Source: Chthonomonas sp. UBA2387 (GTDB lineage Bacteria > Armatimonadota > Fimbriimonadia > Fimbriimonadales > Fimbriimonadaceae). From it: DNA of 38,830 nt. Of the stretch, positions 1 to 10,422 are shown piece after piece; position 1 is the first letter of the stretch; the number at the start of each line of letters is the position of its first letter. The stretch spans positions 51,586 through 90,415 of the forward strand of contig DDSP01000068.1 of the NCBI GenBank assembly GCA_002343445.1, in the 5' to 3' direction. The notes beneath the pieces were generated by a model. That model saw only the letters and a program-made list of their open reading frames with translations, was not told where the DNA came from and did no database searches. Both the position numbers and the translations under genes were made by a program.

Positions 1-1449
<1,449 letters not shown>

Positions 1450-1472
1450 TCCGAGCGTGCCAAACTCGGCCC

Positions 1473-1940
1473 ATGCGGTTCAAGAACTTCCAGATTTGGC
1501 GGGGACGCTTGCCGCATTGGCGCGCCGACGAGGTGCGCTACTACACCACGTTCCGTCACCGGCGTCCACTCGACGAGGATGAACGGCGCACGCTGTTCGC
1601 CCACTTGCTCAAGGCCAGCGGCAACCGATACGACGTGTTCGTTTTGTGCGTGTTGCCCGAGGTCACCGAGTTGATGTTCCGGATGCGGGAGGACGCGAAG
1701 GGCCGACCGTTCGAGTTGGCGGCGATCATCGAGGGGGCTAAGCGGAAGGCTGGCAAGGCCATCGTCAAGGACACGGGCGAACGGTATCCGCCGTTCTACA
1801 CCGAATCGTACGACCGGATCGTTCGGGACGATGCCGAGTTCGAAGAGCGTTGGCTCGCCATCGTCGGTTCGCCCGTGGACGCCGAACTCGCCGACGAACC
1901 CGAAGACTACGAGTGCCTTTGGGTCGCGCCGGAGCCCTAG
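1473..1940 (+). CDS. Inactive REP-associated (Y1/RAYT-like) transposase relative
   Basis: The 155-residue protein follows the layout of REP-associated tyrosine transposases. It has an N-terminal LPHW...YYTTFR strand, a central helix-strand region, ESYDRIVRD (111-119) and a closing SPVDAEL...PEDYE segment matching the family's NPVxAGL...PEDY. The catalytic parts are gone. The MPNHVHL strand that carries the metal-binding HUH pair reads LPEVTEL at 61-67. The tyrosine usually found just before NPV is absent from WLAIVGSPV (127-135). The frame is otherwise intact, without stops or shifts, which suggests a kept, repurposed protein and not a decaying transposon. Its stop overlaps by 4 bp the stop of the convergent gene at 1937-2182. 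The family call is by eye; DNA binding without strand cleavage is my inference. Confidence 0.65.
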   Translation: MRFKNFQIWRGRLPHWRADEVRYYTTFRHRRPLDEDERRTLFAHLLKASGNRYDVFVLCVLPEVTELMFRMREDAKGRPFELAAIIEGAKRKAGKAIVKDTGERYPPFYTESYDRIVRDDAEFEERWLAIVGSPVDAELADEPEDYECLWVAPEP

Positions 1941-2182
1941 GCGATCCGCAGCGTCGAACGCGTCATCGCCTGAACGACCGTGCCTTCGCGGACGGTGAAT
2001 GCATCGCCCGACCGGTAAATATAGTCGTTCGGGTCCTCGCCAAACGTCACCCAAACGGTGCCCGTCTCGACCACCGCGTCGCGACCGACCCAATGGTCGG
2101 GAACGTGTTCCACTTCAATCATTCTTAGGTCCAATCGCCACCCAGTGGGGGGTGCGATGGCCTCGATCAGTGTTGGACTCAT
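1937..2182 (-). CDS. Small DUF2917-like protein
   Basis: An 81-residue protein with no signal peptide or membrane segment. Its pattern fits the short cupin-like DUF2917 family: a strand-rich N-terminal half, then VWVTFGEDPNDYIYRSGDAF (a 'WVT..gd..D.....G..f' motif), then a valine-rich end. The family has no established biochemical role, so none is assigned. The start is the ATG at 2180-2182. It converges on the transposase-like gene, sharing 4 bp at the two stop codons. It is about 60 bp from the start of the divergent membrane protein gene at 2243. The gene could be a false call given its length, but the DUF2917-like pattern argues for it. Confidence 0.6.
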   Translation of the reverse strand: MSPTLIEAIAPPTGWRLDLRMIEVEHVPDHWVGRDAVVETGTVWVTFGEDPNDYIYRSGDAFTVREGTVVQAMTRSTLRIA

Positions 2183-2242
2183 GCTTTGATTGTTGCCGGT
2201 TTCAGGTTCGCGGACTAGGCTGGTCGGGACTTCCTACGGGGT

Positions 2243-3637
2243 ATGTTCGGACCTGTGAACCGCTGGCTGCCCGCCTTCGCCCTTGCGCTGCTGGCGAGCC
2301 TGTCCATCTGGTTCCAGCGATCCGAGCATCCGGGCATGCTCGACGACACCGACACCCGCGTGCTGCTCGCCAAGGTGCGTGAGCGCGGCGACCCGCTGAG
2401 CTGGTTCACCGGCGATTGGCCCTTAGAAAACCACTTCTATCGCCCCGTCTCCACGTTGGCCTTCGAACTCGACAACGCACTCTACGGCGATTGGGCCCCC
2501 GGATACGGCAGAACCCAGGCCTTGATCGCAATGATCTGCGTCTGGCTGCTGTTCTGGTTCCTGCGCGAACTCACCGATCGGCCGAGCCTAGCGGCTCTGG
2601 GCAGCTCGCTGTTCGCCCTGTGGGTGACCGACGACTCGGTTGCGCTGGTTCCTTGGGTGCGATGGCTGGTGTGGATCGCCGTCATGGCCGCCCTGTTCCG
2701 TTCGCTCCGGGAGCGGGCCGAGCCACGGTGGTTTGGAGTCGCCCTGGTCTGGGGCGCTTGGGTTCAGTTCGGCTCGGAACTCGCCGGTCAGTACGCACTC
2801 CATGGCCGCAATGTGGCTTGGTTGCCGGGCCGGACGGCGACCGTCATGACGGTCTTTGCCCTGATCGCGTTGGCGTCCTATGCCCGCTATGAGCGGCTGC
2901 GCCAAGCGGCGTGGCAGCGCGAGAGCCCGGCACCCTTCCAGCCGACCGATCCGCCAGCCACGCGCACCACCCGCTTGGATCGTCTGCCCAAACGGCCCGC
3001 CCTATGGCTGATCCCCTCGGTCATGGGCTTGCTGCTCGCCTTGGCCAGCTACGAGCAGGCCGTCATGGTGCCCGCGTGCTTGTTGGGGGTCGCCATCGTC
3101 TTCCGGTGGCAGGGGGCGAAACCCAGGTGGCCCGTCCAGGCGCTCTTCTGGGGTGGGTTGGCTCTCTATGTGGTGCTCAGGATGCAGTGGGTGCCGAGCG
3201 AGCCCTCGGGCTACCAGCAGCAACAGTTTCGGTCCAGCACCAACGTCGCTCTCGATTTGCTGGAGACCCTTCTTCCCAGTTTGCGGCAGGTTTGGCCGAT
3301 GGCTCAGAGCCTGGACCTCGGGGTGGAGGGCTTCTTCTTCGGCGGTGGGATGCTTGCCCTCGCCGCGCTCGCCGCAAACGTCTTGGCCTTGATCGCTCTC
3401 GGCAAACGCTGGCCGCTTGCCATCGGTGCGTTGGCGCTAGCGTGGCTGGCCTACTTGCCCATGGCGTGGCTCAAGCTGTTCGAGCACTACCACTTCTGGC
3501 CGATGGCCATGCGAAGCCTCTACGTGATCGTTCTCGGCTGGGCGGCGATCGAAGCCACGATCAGCGCAGGGTCGCCCCGAGCGCTGAAAGCTCCGCCACG
3601 ACCGAATCCCGCACCTGGTTCGCTTCCTCGTCCGTAA
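2243..3637 (+). CDS. Polytopic membrane protein, GT-C glycosyltransferase-like
   Basis: A 464-residue inner-membrane protein with roughly ten hydrophobic segments and no cleavable signal. An early DDTD (about residues 34-37) in the first extra-membrane loop, then NHFYRPVSTLAFELDNALYG and a helix typed LLFWFLREL, resemble the N-terminal region of GT-C membrane glycosyltransferases, which use lipid-linked sugars. The acidic loop residues would be the likely catalytic site. No acceptor or sugar can be named. The last 25 residues lie in the 77 bp that overlap the 3' end of pheT on the other strand and are Pro/Arg-rich, so that tail is probably unconstrained. The start ATG at 2243 comes just before MFGPVNRW; a GTG at 2255 is an alternative. 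Confidence 0.6.
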   Translation: MFGPVNRWLPAFALALLASLSIWFQRSEHPGMLDDTDTRVLLAKVRERGDPLSWFTGDWPLENHFYRPVSTLAFELDNALYGDWAPGYGRTQALIAMICVWLLFWFLRELTDRPSLAALGSSLFALWVTDDSVALVPWVRWLVWIAVMAALFRSLRERAEPRWFGVALVWGAWVQFGSELAGQYALHGRNVAWLPGRTATVMTVFALIALASYARYERLRQAAWQRESPAPFQPTDPPATRTTRLDRLPKRPALWLIPSVMGLLLALASYEQAVMVPACLLGVAIVFRWQGAKPRWPVQALFWGGLALYVVLRMQWVPSEPSGYQQQQFRSSTNVALDLLETLLPSLRQVWPMAQSLDLGVEGFFFGGGMLALAALAANVLALIALGKRWPLAIGALALAWLAYLPMAWLKLFEHYHFWPMAMRSLYVIVLGWAAIEATISAGSPRALKAPPRPNPAPGSLPRP

Positions 3638-5609
3638 ACGTTTTGTCGAACCGCCGCAGTTGAAGCGCCACGGCCAGACTGTGGGAGCCTTCGGGTACGC
3701 CCGGTCCTTCGTAGACGTCGAACAGCCACAGACGCTCCAGCATGTCGCCGGCACCCTTTCGAATGGCCGTCTCCACCGAGGCGTAGGGCACGGATTTCGC
3801 TACCAGGATGGCTAGATCGCGCCGGACGGCGGGCAATCGGCTGAACGGCTTGAGCGTGACATGGTCGTGGTCGCCCCGGTAGAACGCCAGCAGGTCGATC
3901 TCGGCCATGACGGTCGTTGGCGGGAGGTCCAGTTCCTCCGCCACATCGGGGTGGATCACGCCGAACCCGCCGATGAGGACGCGATCGGTGGTGACCAGAG
4001 CCGCTTGCCGCGTAGGGTGGAACCTCGGATCGGGGATGACCACGGGCAGAATCTCCAAGTCCGTGCGCACCAGCGAGGCCAACTCTTCCATCGTGCCCTT
4101 CATCGTGTAGAAGTTGGCCTCGGCCTTGTCTTTGTGGAGCCACGAGGGCGGCTCGAGTTCTCCAATGCTGATGATGCCGAGTTCGGGACTCTCGTCGTAC
4201 TGGATCTCGCCGCGCACGAACACCTTGCCGATCTCGAACAGGTGGAGGTTGCGCGTGCCATTGCGTTTGGCCGCGTCGGCCAAGCTGGGCAGCACCGAAT
4301 CGCGCAGGTACGCGATCTCTGGCGAGTGGGGGTTGCGGACCTTCGCGCGCCAGTGTGGCGCAAAGTCGAGCGGATGTTCGTCGCGCAACGTGTGGCTGAC
4401 GATCTGTGCGAAACCGAGGCGCACCATCTCTTCGCGAATCTGATCAATGAACGCATAGATGCCTCGCACGCCGCCCGGCGTGGCTTGCCCGACCGGCAGG
4501 TACTCAGGGATGTTCTCGTAGCCGTGGATGCGGCCGATCTCCTCGATCACGTCGTCCTCGCGCACGATATCGGGCCGCCACGTGGGCACGGTGACTTCCA
4601 GCGATCCTTCCGCCTGGGCGACTCCGAAGCCGAGGCGACCCAGATAGGCTCGAGCCTCATCTTCCTCGACGGGCATGTTGAGCATTCGCCGCACGCGGTC
4701 CATGCGCAGCCGCACCGTCACGGGCTCGGGTTTGCCGGGGTACGCCTCGACCACGCCCGGAACGCGGCAATCGCGCCCGATGGATTCGCGCATCAATTCG
4801 GAGAAGCGGTTCAGTGCGGCGACGACGAGTTCGGGGTCCACGCTGCGCTCGAATCGGTACGAGGCCTCCGTGTTCAGCCCAAGAGCCTTGCGCGTGGCGC
4901 GCACCGACGTGTTGACGAAGTTTGCCGATTCAAGCAGGATGTCGCGCGTCTGGTCGGTGACCTCGGTCTCCAAGCCTCCCATCACGCCCGCCACAGCCAC
5001 AGGGCGCTCGGCGTCGCAGATCATCATCATGCTGGGGTTGAGGTTGCGCTCGGCTCCGTCCAGCGTGGTCAGCTTCTCACCCTCGCGGGCCTGCCGCACG
5101 ACGATGCGTTGTTCGGCCAGCGTGTTCAGATCGAACGCGTGCAACGGCTGGCCGATCTCCAGCATGACGTAGTTCGTGAGGTCCACGACCAACCCCAACG
5201 ACCGCATTCCGGCGGCTTCCAGTCGCGTACGCACCCATTCCGGGGCTTGCCCGGTCGGTACTTCTTTGAAGATTGCGGCGGCGTAGCGGCGGCAGTTGGG
5301 CGTCTCGATGGAGACTCCGGCATGGCTGCCGGCTTGGTTTGGCTCCACGGGACCGGCGAACCGACCAGCGGCCCGAAGATACAGGTCGGTCGGCTCGGCG
5401 TTCGCGTCCTTGGCAAGCACCTCGCGGGCCAGTCCGAACACCGAGAGCCCGTCGCCTCGGTTCGAGACCACCTTGATATCCAGCACGGGGTCGGGGCCGT
5501 CTTCGATCCCTTCCAGTTCAAAACCCGACATGGTCAGCAGATCGCCCAGCGCTTCCGCATCGAGGGCGGTGCGCACGTAATCGCGGAGCATGGAGGTTGC
5601 AAACTTCAT
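3561..5609 (-). CDS. pheT: Phenylalanyl-tRNA synthetase beta subunit, short form without tRNA-binding domain
   Basis: Beta subunit of the (alpha-beta)2 enzyme that charges tRNA-Phe. The start is the ATG at 5607-5609 (MKFATSMLRDYV); the frame stays open 30 codons further upstream, but that part does not look like PheT. At 682 residues it is about 110 shorter than the usual roughly 800. The loss falls cleanly at the EMAP/OB tRNA-binding insert: GFELEGIE near residue 30 runs almost directly into VLDIKVVSNRGDGLSVFGLA. The B3/B4 editing domain (NCRRYAA... to GVMGGLETEV), B5 domain, synthetase-like core (THGYE-type IHGYENIPEY) and C-terminal FDX-ACB domain are present. pheS is not next to it. It ends a minus-strand run behind the helicase (61 bp gap) and overlaps the convergent membrane gene by 77 bp. 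Confidence 0.95.
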   Translation of the reverse strand: MKFATSMLRDYVRTALDAEALGDLLTMSGFELEGIEDGPDPVLDIKVVSNRGDGLSVFGLAREVLAKDANAEPTDLYLRAAGRFAGPVEPNQAGSHAGVSIETPNCRRYAAAIFKEVPTGQAPEWVRTRLEAAGMRSLGLVVDLTNYVMLEIGQPLHAFDLNTLAEQRIVVRQAREGEKLTTLDGAERNLNPSMMMICDAERPVAVAGVMGGLETEVTDQTRDILLESANFVNTSVRATRKALGLNTEASYRFERSVDPELVVAALNRFSELMRESIGRDCRVPGVVEAYPGKPEPVTVRLRMDRVRRMLNMPVEEDEARAYLGRLGFGVAQAEGSLEVTVPTWRPDIVREDDVIEEIGRIHGYENIPEYLPVGQATPGGVRGIYAFIDQIREEMVRLGFAQIVSHTLRDEHPLDFAPHWRAKVRNPHSPEIAYLRDSVLPSLADAAKRNGTRNLHLFEIGKVFVRGEIQYDESPELGIISIGELEPPSWLHKDKAEANFYTMKGTMEELASLVRTDLEILPVVIPDPRFHPTRQAALVTTDRVLIGGFGVIHPDVAEELDLPPTTVMAEIDLLAFYRGDHDHVTLKPFSRLPAVRRDLAILVAKSVPYASVETAIRKGAGDMLERLWLFDVYEGPGVPEGSHSLAVALQLRRFDKTFTDEEANQVRDSVVAELSALGATLR

Positions 5610-5670
5610 GGGGTCGGCATAGGTTGCCCTAACGGGCTCTCTCAATGCAACACGGACCCAGACTTCGGGC

Positions 5671-7887
5671 TCAACCCACCAACATTCTGAGCACCGCAAC
5701 CGCCGCTTCTTTGTCCAGCAGCCGGTTGGAATCCGGGCACAACGCGAGGAACAGGCATCGCGGACAACCGTCGGCGCAGGGGCATCCGGTCAACAACTCC
5801 AGCGCCATAGTCAGCCATTCGTCGCGCCGATCATAGAGCGCTGCAGCCAAGCCCATGCCGCCTTGCGTCTTGTCGAACACGAAGACGGAGGGATGCAAGG
5901 GGTTAGGAAACAGGGCAAACCATGCGCTGCCGAGGTCGGATCGGTCGCATCCTGCGACGAGCGGCGCGACCGAGGTGACGGCATGCTCCAACCCGTGCAC
6001 TGCGCCGAGGAACCGCTCGTTGTCGGGCTCGGCCCGCAGGTGGAGCGTCAGCCGAACGCCCACGGTGTTGAACCGAATTGGCGGCAGGTCGAGATCCTCG
6101 ATGCCCAGCGTGTCGCCGCCCCGAATCGCTTTGCGCCGGAAGCCCGTCACCTGCTCGGTAACCTCCAGCCCCAACAGCGTCACCTGGCCCTGCGGGCGAT
6201 CCACTTCGCCGATCTGCGTGGTGGGCGACAGAGTGGTCTGGATCACGGGCGACGTGGTGTATTCCGCCCGGCTCGGTTCGAGAAGGACCCGGTTGCGGGC
6301 TTCGTCGTACTCGACCACGACGAATGGCTCGCCCCGGTGCAGGTAGATCGCGCCCACATGGGCCCACTGCGCCGCTCGCCAAGCCTCCATCGTCCCCAGT
6401 TCGGCCCCGTTAGCCACCAAGGTCATGGGACGGCCCCCCAGCCCACGGATGGACACGGTGGGGGCAGGCGGGCTGTGCGAGGGGTAGAACGCCATGCCGC
6501 TCGACCACCTCAACTCGTTCGTTTCGGCCAACTCGTGCGAGAGCGGGAGCGCCGAGGGGCTCCACCCTCGCAGTTCGCCCTCGTTCAAAGGGCGTTCGTA
6601 AGCCGCGCACCGCAAATGCCCGCCCAACACCTGCGGGTTGTCGGGGTTGCACACCGCGCTCTCGCTGCGGCTCGAGATCAGGGCCTGGGCGTCGCGCACA
6701 AGGAACTGCTCCATCGGATCGTCGTGAGCGAGGAACACGGCCAGCCCCGGTTTGATGCCGCGCCCGGCGCGGCCCGCCTGCTGAAAGAGCCCCGCGATGG
6801 AGCCAGGGTAGCCGTTCACGATGACGGCATCCAACCCGCCAACGTCGATGCCGAGTTCAAGGGCATTCGTCGCCGCCAGCCCCAGCAAGCGTCCCTTGGC
6901 CAACCCCTGCTCGATGTCGCGTCGTTCCTTGGGTGTATAGCCAGCCCGATAGGCCTCCAGCCGGTCGGCGAGGTCGGGTGCCAGGTCGCGGGCGTAGCGC
7001 AGCACGAGTTCGGCGCCGTTGCGCGAGCGACAGAACGCTAGAGTCCGTACGCCGGACGCGGCGCACTCGACGAGCATCCGGGCCGTGGCGTGGTTCGGGC
7101 TGCCCATCCGCCCACCCAGAGCAAACGTGCGCCCACCCTGGGGTGAACCGTCGCGGTCCACCAGGGCCACCTCCCGTCCAGTTAGGGTGTGGAGGTGTTC
7201 GACGGGGTTGCCGATGGTCGCGCTGGCCGCGATGACGATGGGGCGGTTGCCGTGCCATTGGCACAAGCGGAGCAGCCGCCGCATCACGTTGGCCACGTGG
7301 CTCCCGAACACGCCCCGATAAACGTGGGCCTCGTCCAGCACCACGAACCTCAGGCTCCGCAGGAACGGCACCCACAGGTCGTGTTTGGGGAGAAGCGTGT
7401 GGTGGACGAAGTCGGGATTGCTTAGCACGATCCGCGCCAGGTTCTTCACGGCCGTGCGCTGCCGCATCGGCGTGTCTCCATCGAGCGTGGCCGGCGAGAC
7501 GCCCAACGGCGACGTCAGCGCATCGATCTTCGACAACTGATCGTGCGCCAGGGCCTTGGTGGGATAGAGGACGAGCGCGCGGCTCATCGGCTCGCGCAAC
7601 AGGTCGTCGAGGATGGGCAAGTGGAAGCAGAGCGACTTGCCGCTGTTGGTCCCGGTGACCACGACGAAGTCTTCGCGTGCGGCGGCTCGGTCGAACGCCT
7701 CGCGTTGATGGCGGTAGAGGCGGGCGAAGCCAAGGGTATCGAGGTGCTCCTTCGTGCGCGGGTGAAGGGTCTCCGGGAGGTCGGCCCAGACCGCCTCGCG
7801 GGAGGGCAACTCGACGATCTGGTCAATGCGCTCTTCGCGCACCCAGCGTTCGATCAAGGGACGCCAGGGCTCATTCGGCGTCGACAA
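5671..7887 (-). CDS. DEAD/DEAH-box helicase, MrfA/YprA type with zinc-binding C-terminus
   Basis: An ATP-dependent superfamily 2 helicase. Residues 78-85 form the Walker A motif (TGTNSGKS), 185-188 the DEAH box and 222-224 SAT. Helicase domain 2 follows with an ALELGIDVGGLD segment and QQAGRAGR. The C-terminal DUF1998/MZB region ends in a four-cysteine cluster (GCPCADGCPRC...C). This matches MrfA of Bacillus, a 3'-5' DNA helicase that acts in repair of mitomycin-type lesions; that role is transferred by family only. At 738 residues it is of typical length. The start is a TTG at 7885-7887, overlapping the end of tatC by 17 bp; there is no ATG or GTG nearby in frame, so translational coupling to tatC is likely. 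Confidence 0.9.
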   Translation of the reverse strand: MSTPNEPWRPLIERWVREERIDQIVELPSREAVWADLPETLHPRTKEHLDTLGFARLYRHQREAFDRAAAREDFVVVTGTNSGKSLCFHLPILDDLLREPMSRALVLYPTKALAHDQLSKIDALTSPLGVSPATLDGDTPMRQRTAVKNLARIVLSNPDFVHHTLLPKHDLWVPFLRSLRFVVLDEAHVYRGVFGSHVANVMRRLLRLCQWHGNRPIVIAASATIGNPVEHLHTLTGREVALVDRDGSPQGGRTFALGGRMGSPNHATARMLVECAASGVRTLAFCRSRNGAELVLRYARDLAPDLADRLEAYRAGYTPKERRDIEQGLAKGRLLGLAATNALELGIDVGGLDAVIVNGYPGSIAGLFQQAGRAGRGIKPGLAVFLAHDDPMEQFLVRDAQALISSRSESAVCNPDNPQVLGGHLRCAAYERPLNEGELRGWSPSALPLSHELAETNELRWSSGMAFYPSHSPPAPTVSIRGLGGRPMTLVANGAELGTMEAWRAAQWAHVGAIYLHRGEPFVVVEYDEARNRVLLEPSRAEYTTSPVIQTTLSPTTQIGEVDRPQGQVTLLGLEVTEQVTGFRRKAIRGGDTLGIEDLDLPPIRFNTVGVRLTLHLRAEPDNERFLGAVHGLEHAVTSVAPLVAGCDRSDLGSAWFALFPNPLHPSVFVFDKTQGGMGLAAALYDRRDEWLTMALELLTGCPCADGCPRCLFLALCPDSNRLLDKEAAVAVLRMLVG

Positions 7888-8695
7888 CCTCGGCCTCCAG
7901 CGCTTCCTTCTTGGGTCGCGAGGTGAGGGTGACGGCCATGATGCTCAACAGGAACAGGATGGTGAGGGGCACGGCCATCATCATCAAACTGATCGGGTCG
8001 CCGCTGGGTGTGAGCGCTGCGGACGCGAAGAAGATGATCACGATCGAATGCCGCCAGTACTGCTTGAGCGTGTCTGGACCGAGGATGCCGACCTTGGCCA
8101 GAACGAACACGATGATCGGCAATTGGAAGCCGACGCCGAAGGACGTGATCATCTTGACCGTGAAGAACACGATCTCCTGCGGCTTTTGGATGAGTTGAGT
8201 GTTCGGGTACTGGTCCAGATAGCCCGCAAACCACTCGAACGCCGGGGGGAGAACCTGCCAACAGACGAAGCAGCCCAGAGCGAACAGGAGCACGCTGACC
8301 GGTGCGGCGAGTTGGATCGGCTTGCGCTCGTTGGGCTTGAGTCCCGGAGCGACGAAGCCCCAAAGTTGGAGCACGACGAACGGAATGGCGAGAGCGATGC
8401 CGATGGCGAACGACAGCTTCAGGCGGAAAAAGAACGGCTCTGTGATGCTGTGGAACGCATCCGTGTACTGAATGTGCTTGGGGATGGAGGATCGGACAAG
8501 GGCATCGATCGTCCGGTAGAGCCAGGGCTCGATGAACCACCCGGCGACCCACCCGACGACCAGAAACATGAGGCTCCGGACGATCCGGGTCCGCAGTTCC
8601 TCCAGGTGGTCAACCAAAGGAGCACGAAACTCCTCCGGATCGAGCACGGAGGAGTTTCGTTTGAACAGCCTGAGAAGGCTGAAGAGGCCGGGCAT
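7871..8695 (-). CDS. tatC: Sec-independent protein translocase subunit TatC
   Basis: Inner-membrane receptor of the twin-arginine translocase, which exports folded proteins with RR signal peptides. The 274-residue protein has six hydrophobic segments and the conserved N-terminal signature FRAPLVDHLEELRTRIVRS at about residues 23-41, plus the F..P..FEWF-type periplasmic loop (LPPAFEWFAGY). The start is the ATG at 8693-8695. A charged tail ends KKEALEAEVVDAE. It starts 14 bp after the upstream secreted-protein gene and overlaps the helicase start by 17 bp, so it is probably part of one transcript. No tatA or tatB is present in the window; they must be elsewhere. Confidence 0.95.
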   Translation of the reverse strand: MPGLFSLLRLFKRNSSVLDPEEFRAPLVDHLEELRTRIVRSLMFLVVGWVAGWFIEPWLYRTIDALVRSSIPKHIQYTDAFHSITEPFFFRLKLSFAIGIALAIPFVVLQLWGFVAPGLKPNERKPIQLAAPVSVLLFALGCFVCWQVLPPAFEWFAGYLDQYPNTQLIQKPQEIVFFTVKMITSFGVGFQLPIIVFVLAKVGILGPDTLKQYWRHSIVIIFFASAALTPSGDPISLMMMAVPLTILFLLSIMAVTLTSRPKKEALEAEVVDAE

Positions 8696-8709
8696 AGCGC
8701 CCGAAGAGC

Positions 8710-10200
8710 CTACCTTTCCAGCAGGAAGCGTTGCTTGACTTTGAGTCTATTGAGCGTAGCGTTCGTGCCAGGTGTTGCGCCCGGTCGTCCCGCGCCACGA
8801 CCCATGCCGGGGAATCCGCCGGGAGGGCCACCTTGGAACGGGGGTCCGCCGCGCACGCCGCCGGGAATCGCGCCTGCCGGGGGACCGCCCATGCCGGGAG
8901 GGCCACCTGCTCCGGGAGGGCCACCCTGGAAGCCGCCGCGAGCTTGGCGCTCGGAATCGTCGCGGCCACGGAAACCACCAGGAACGCCGCCAGGAATGTT
9001 CAGACCCGCCGGAGGTCCGCCCACACCACCCGCCGGGGGGCCGCCAGCCGACTGCTGGACGCTCGCCATGTCCACGCTGAGTTCGCGGTCCATGCGAACG
9101 ACTAGGCCGATGTCCAAGGCGAACCAGAACGTCTCGTCGACCTTCAGGCGCTGTCCATCAAACTCGTTCGCGGGCTCCTTCTCGTCGGTGCCGGGCTGCC
9201 GTTCGGGGCGTGCGCCGATCTCCACCGAGTGCTTGATCTTGGCGCACGGGAAACCGCGCTCCCACTCGACGCCGAGGAACTCGCCTCGAGCCGGGAACAC
9301 CTGCACCAAGTTGTTGGTGCCGTACAGATTGTTGAGGTCCAATTGACCGAACTGGAACCGGCTGGGCCAAGCGTCGCCCGGTCGAACCGAGTTCGACGGA
9401 AGGACCGGCATGGGGAAGTTGGCGAACAGGTTCGTGGTCGAGCCAACGCCCGCCGTGCCTTCGAAGGGCCAGTAGGCCGGGACGGAACCCCAGAGTTGCC
9501 GGCCGAGGCTGTTCAACTGCATGTAGATCGAAGCGAGTTCAGCCTCGTCGTAGACGCGTCCCTCGGGGTTCTGCAGCGTCGAAAGGAAGACGTTCTTCTT
9601 GCCGGGCAGAGGGGCCGCCGACATGCGGATCAGGGCATTTCCGTCCGCATACAGGTTGTCCACGGAGTAGGTCATCCGAAACTTCTGGCTCTCGAGTTCC
9701 TGCTCCGAGGCACGCGCGCCCAAGCGGTTCTGTTCCTCTTCGATGCTTGTGAACGAAACAGTGTTGTCGACCGAGTAGAAGTACGTTCGGTCGGGCCGCC
9801 ACGCGTACCGCAGGCGGAATCCATCGTTGGGCACCGGGATGGTCGCCGAGTTCTGCACCGAAACTTCGATGGACGAAGTCTCGACGATGACCGGCTGGCG
9901 ATTGACCTGCTGGTACAGCTTGATCTCGATGGTGTGCGTGCCATCGGCGATCGCTCGGGCCTTGGTGTCCAGCGGATAGACGTAGTAGTTGCCCTTGACG
10001 TCGGGGATCGTGCCCTCGACGAACCGCCCGTTGATGAACACGCCGATGAACGCATCGCTTGGGATGCTGTCCTTGGGCATGGCGATCTCGACGACCTCCC
10101 TCACCTTGGCCCCGTCGGCGGGCCGCACGATGGTGAACGGGGCTTGAGCCATCGCTCCCGCCGCCGTCAGAGTTGCCAGGAATGCAACGATTCGCTTCAT
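8710..10200 (-). CDS. Secreted Ig-like protein with a Gly/Pro-rich disordered C-terminus
   Basis: A 496-residue protein of unknown function. A Sec signal peptide (MKRIVAFLATLTAAGAMA, cut before Q19) is followed by a beta-rich module at about 22-115 with the look of a bacterial Ig-like domain (PADGAKVREVVEI ... IADGTHTIEI). A longer middle part (130-380) has no family I recognise. Residues 388-480 are very rich in Gly and Pro, built from GGPPG-like units with scattered Arg and Phe, and are surely disordered. The last 15 residues (NRLKVKQRFLLER) are basic and ordered-looking. It is the first gene of the run that continues into tatC 14 bp later. Its own signal peptide has no twin arginine, so the pairing with tatC need not mean it is a Tat substrate. 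Confidence 0.75.
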   Translation of the reverse strand: MKRIVAFLATLTAAGAMAQAPFTIVRPADGAKVREVVEIAMPKDSIPSDAFIGVFINGRFVEGTIPDVKGNYYVYPLDTKARAIADGTHTIEIKLYQQVNRQPVIVETSSIEVSVQNSATIPVPNDGFRLRYAWRPDRTYFYSVDNTVSFTSIEEEQNRLGARASEQELESQKFRMTYSVDNLYADGNALIRMSAAPLPGKKNVFLSTLQNPEGRVYDEAELASIYMQLNSLGRQLWGSVPAYWPFEGTAGVGSTTNLFANFPMPVLPSNSVRPGDAWPSRFQFGQLDLNNLYGTNNLVQVFPARGEFLGVEWERGFPCAKIKHSVEIGARPERQPGTDEKEPANEFDGQRLKVDETFWFALDIGLVVRMDRELSVDMASVQQSAGGPPAGGVGGPPAGLNIPGGVPGGFRGRDDSERQARGGFQGGPPGAGGPPGMGGPPAGAIPGGVRGGPPFQGGPPGGFPGMGRGAGRPGATPGTNATLNRLKVKQRFLLER

Positions 10201-10422
10201 GGATGTACCAAAACCAAGACACCCGGTGGGTGCCTGCTCCTATTATGACGCCACGCCGGACGTCGGAGGTCACGTTGGACGGGCCGGAAGATCGTCGCAC
10301 TCGACTGTGTCCACCGCGTCCACCCAACCTTGGGCGCGCCCCTCCAAGACCAATCGTTGCGGATTCGGAACCTGTTTCGAGGGACTTTGGGGGTCCAGGG
10401 GACCTAAGAATGCGCCAGACCG
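10201..10422. other. Divergent intergenic region upstream of the speD promoter
   Basis: This is the left part of the 464-bp gap between two divergent genes. It must hold the promoter of the minus-strand secreted-protein gene. The best candidate -10 is CATAAT read on the minus strand near 10240, without a convincing -35. I see no RNA gene, repeat or credible small reading frame here. Confidence 0.4.

Noticed and set aside
1473..1940. An active insertion sequence around the RAYT-like gene
   Set aside because: No flanking hairpins or repeats delimit it, and the catalytic residues are missing.
3861..5690. A plus-strand open frame of about 600 codons opposite pheT
   Set aside because: Shadow of PheT with His/Arg/Gly/Val-heavy translation and no family resemblance.
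9229..10248. A plus-strand open frame opposite the secreted Ig-like protein
   Set aside because: Its translation is His/Arg/Asp-rich shadow sequence, while the minus strand has a signal peptide and domain structure.
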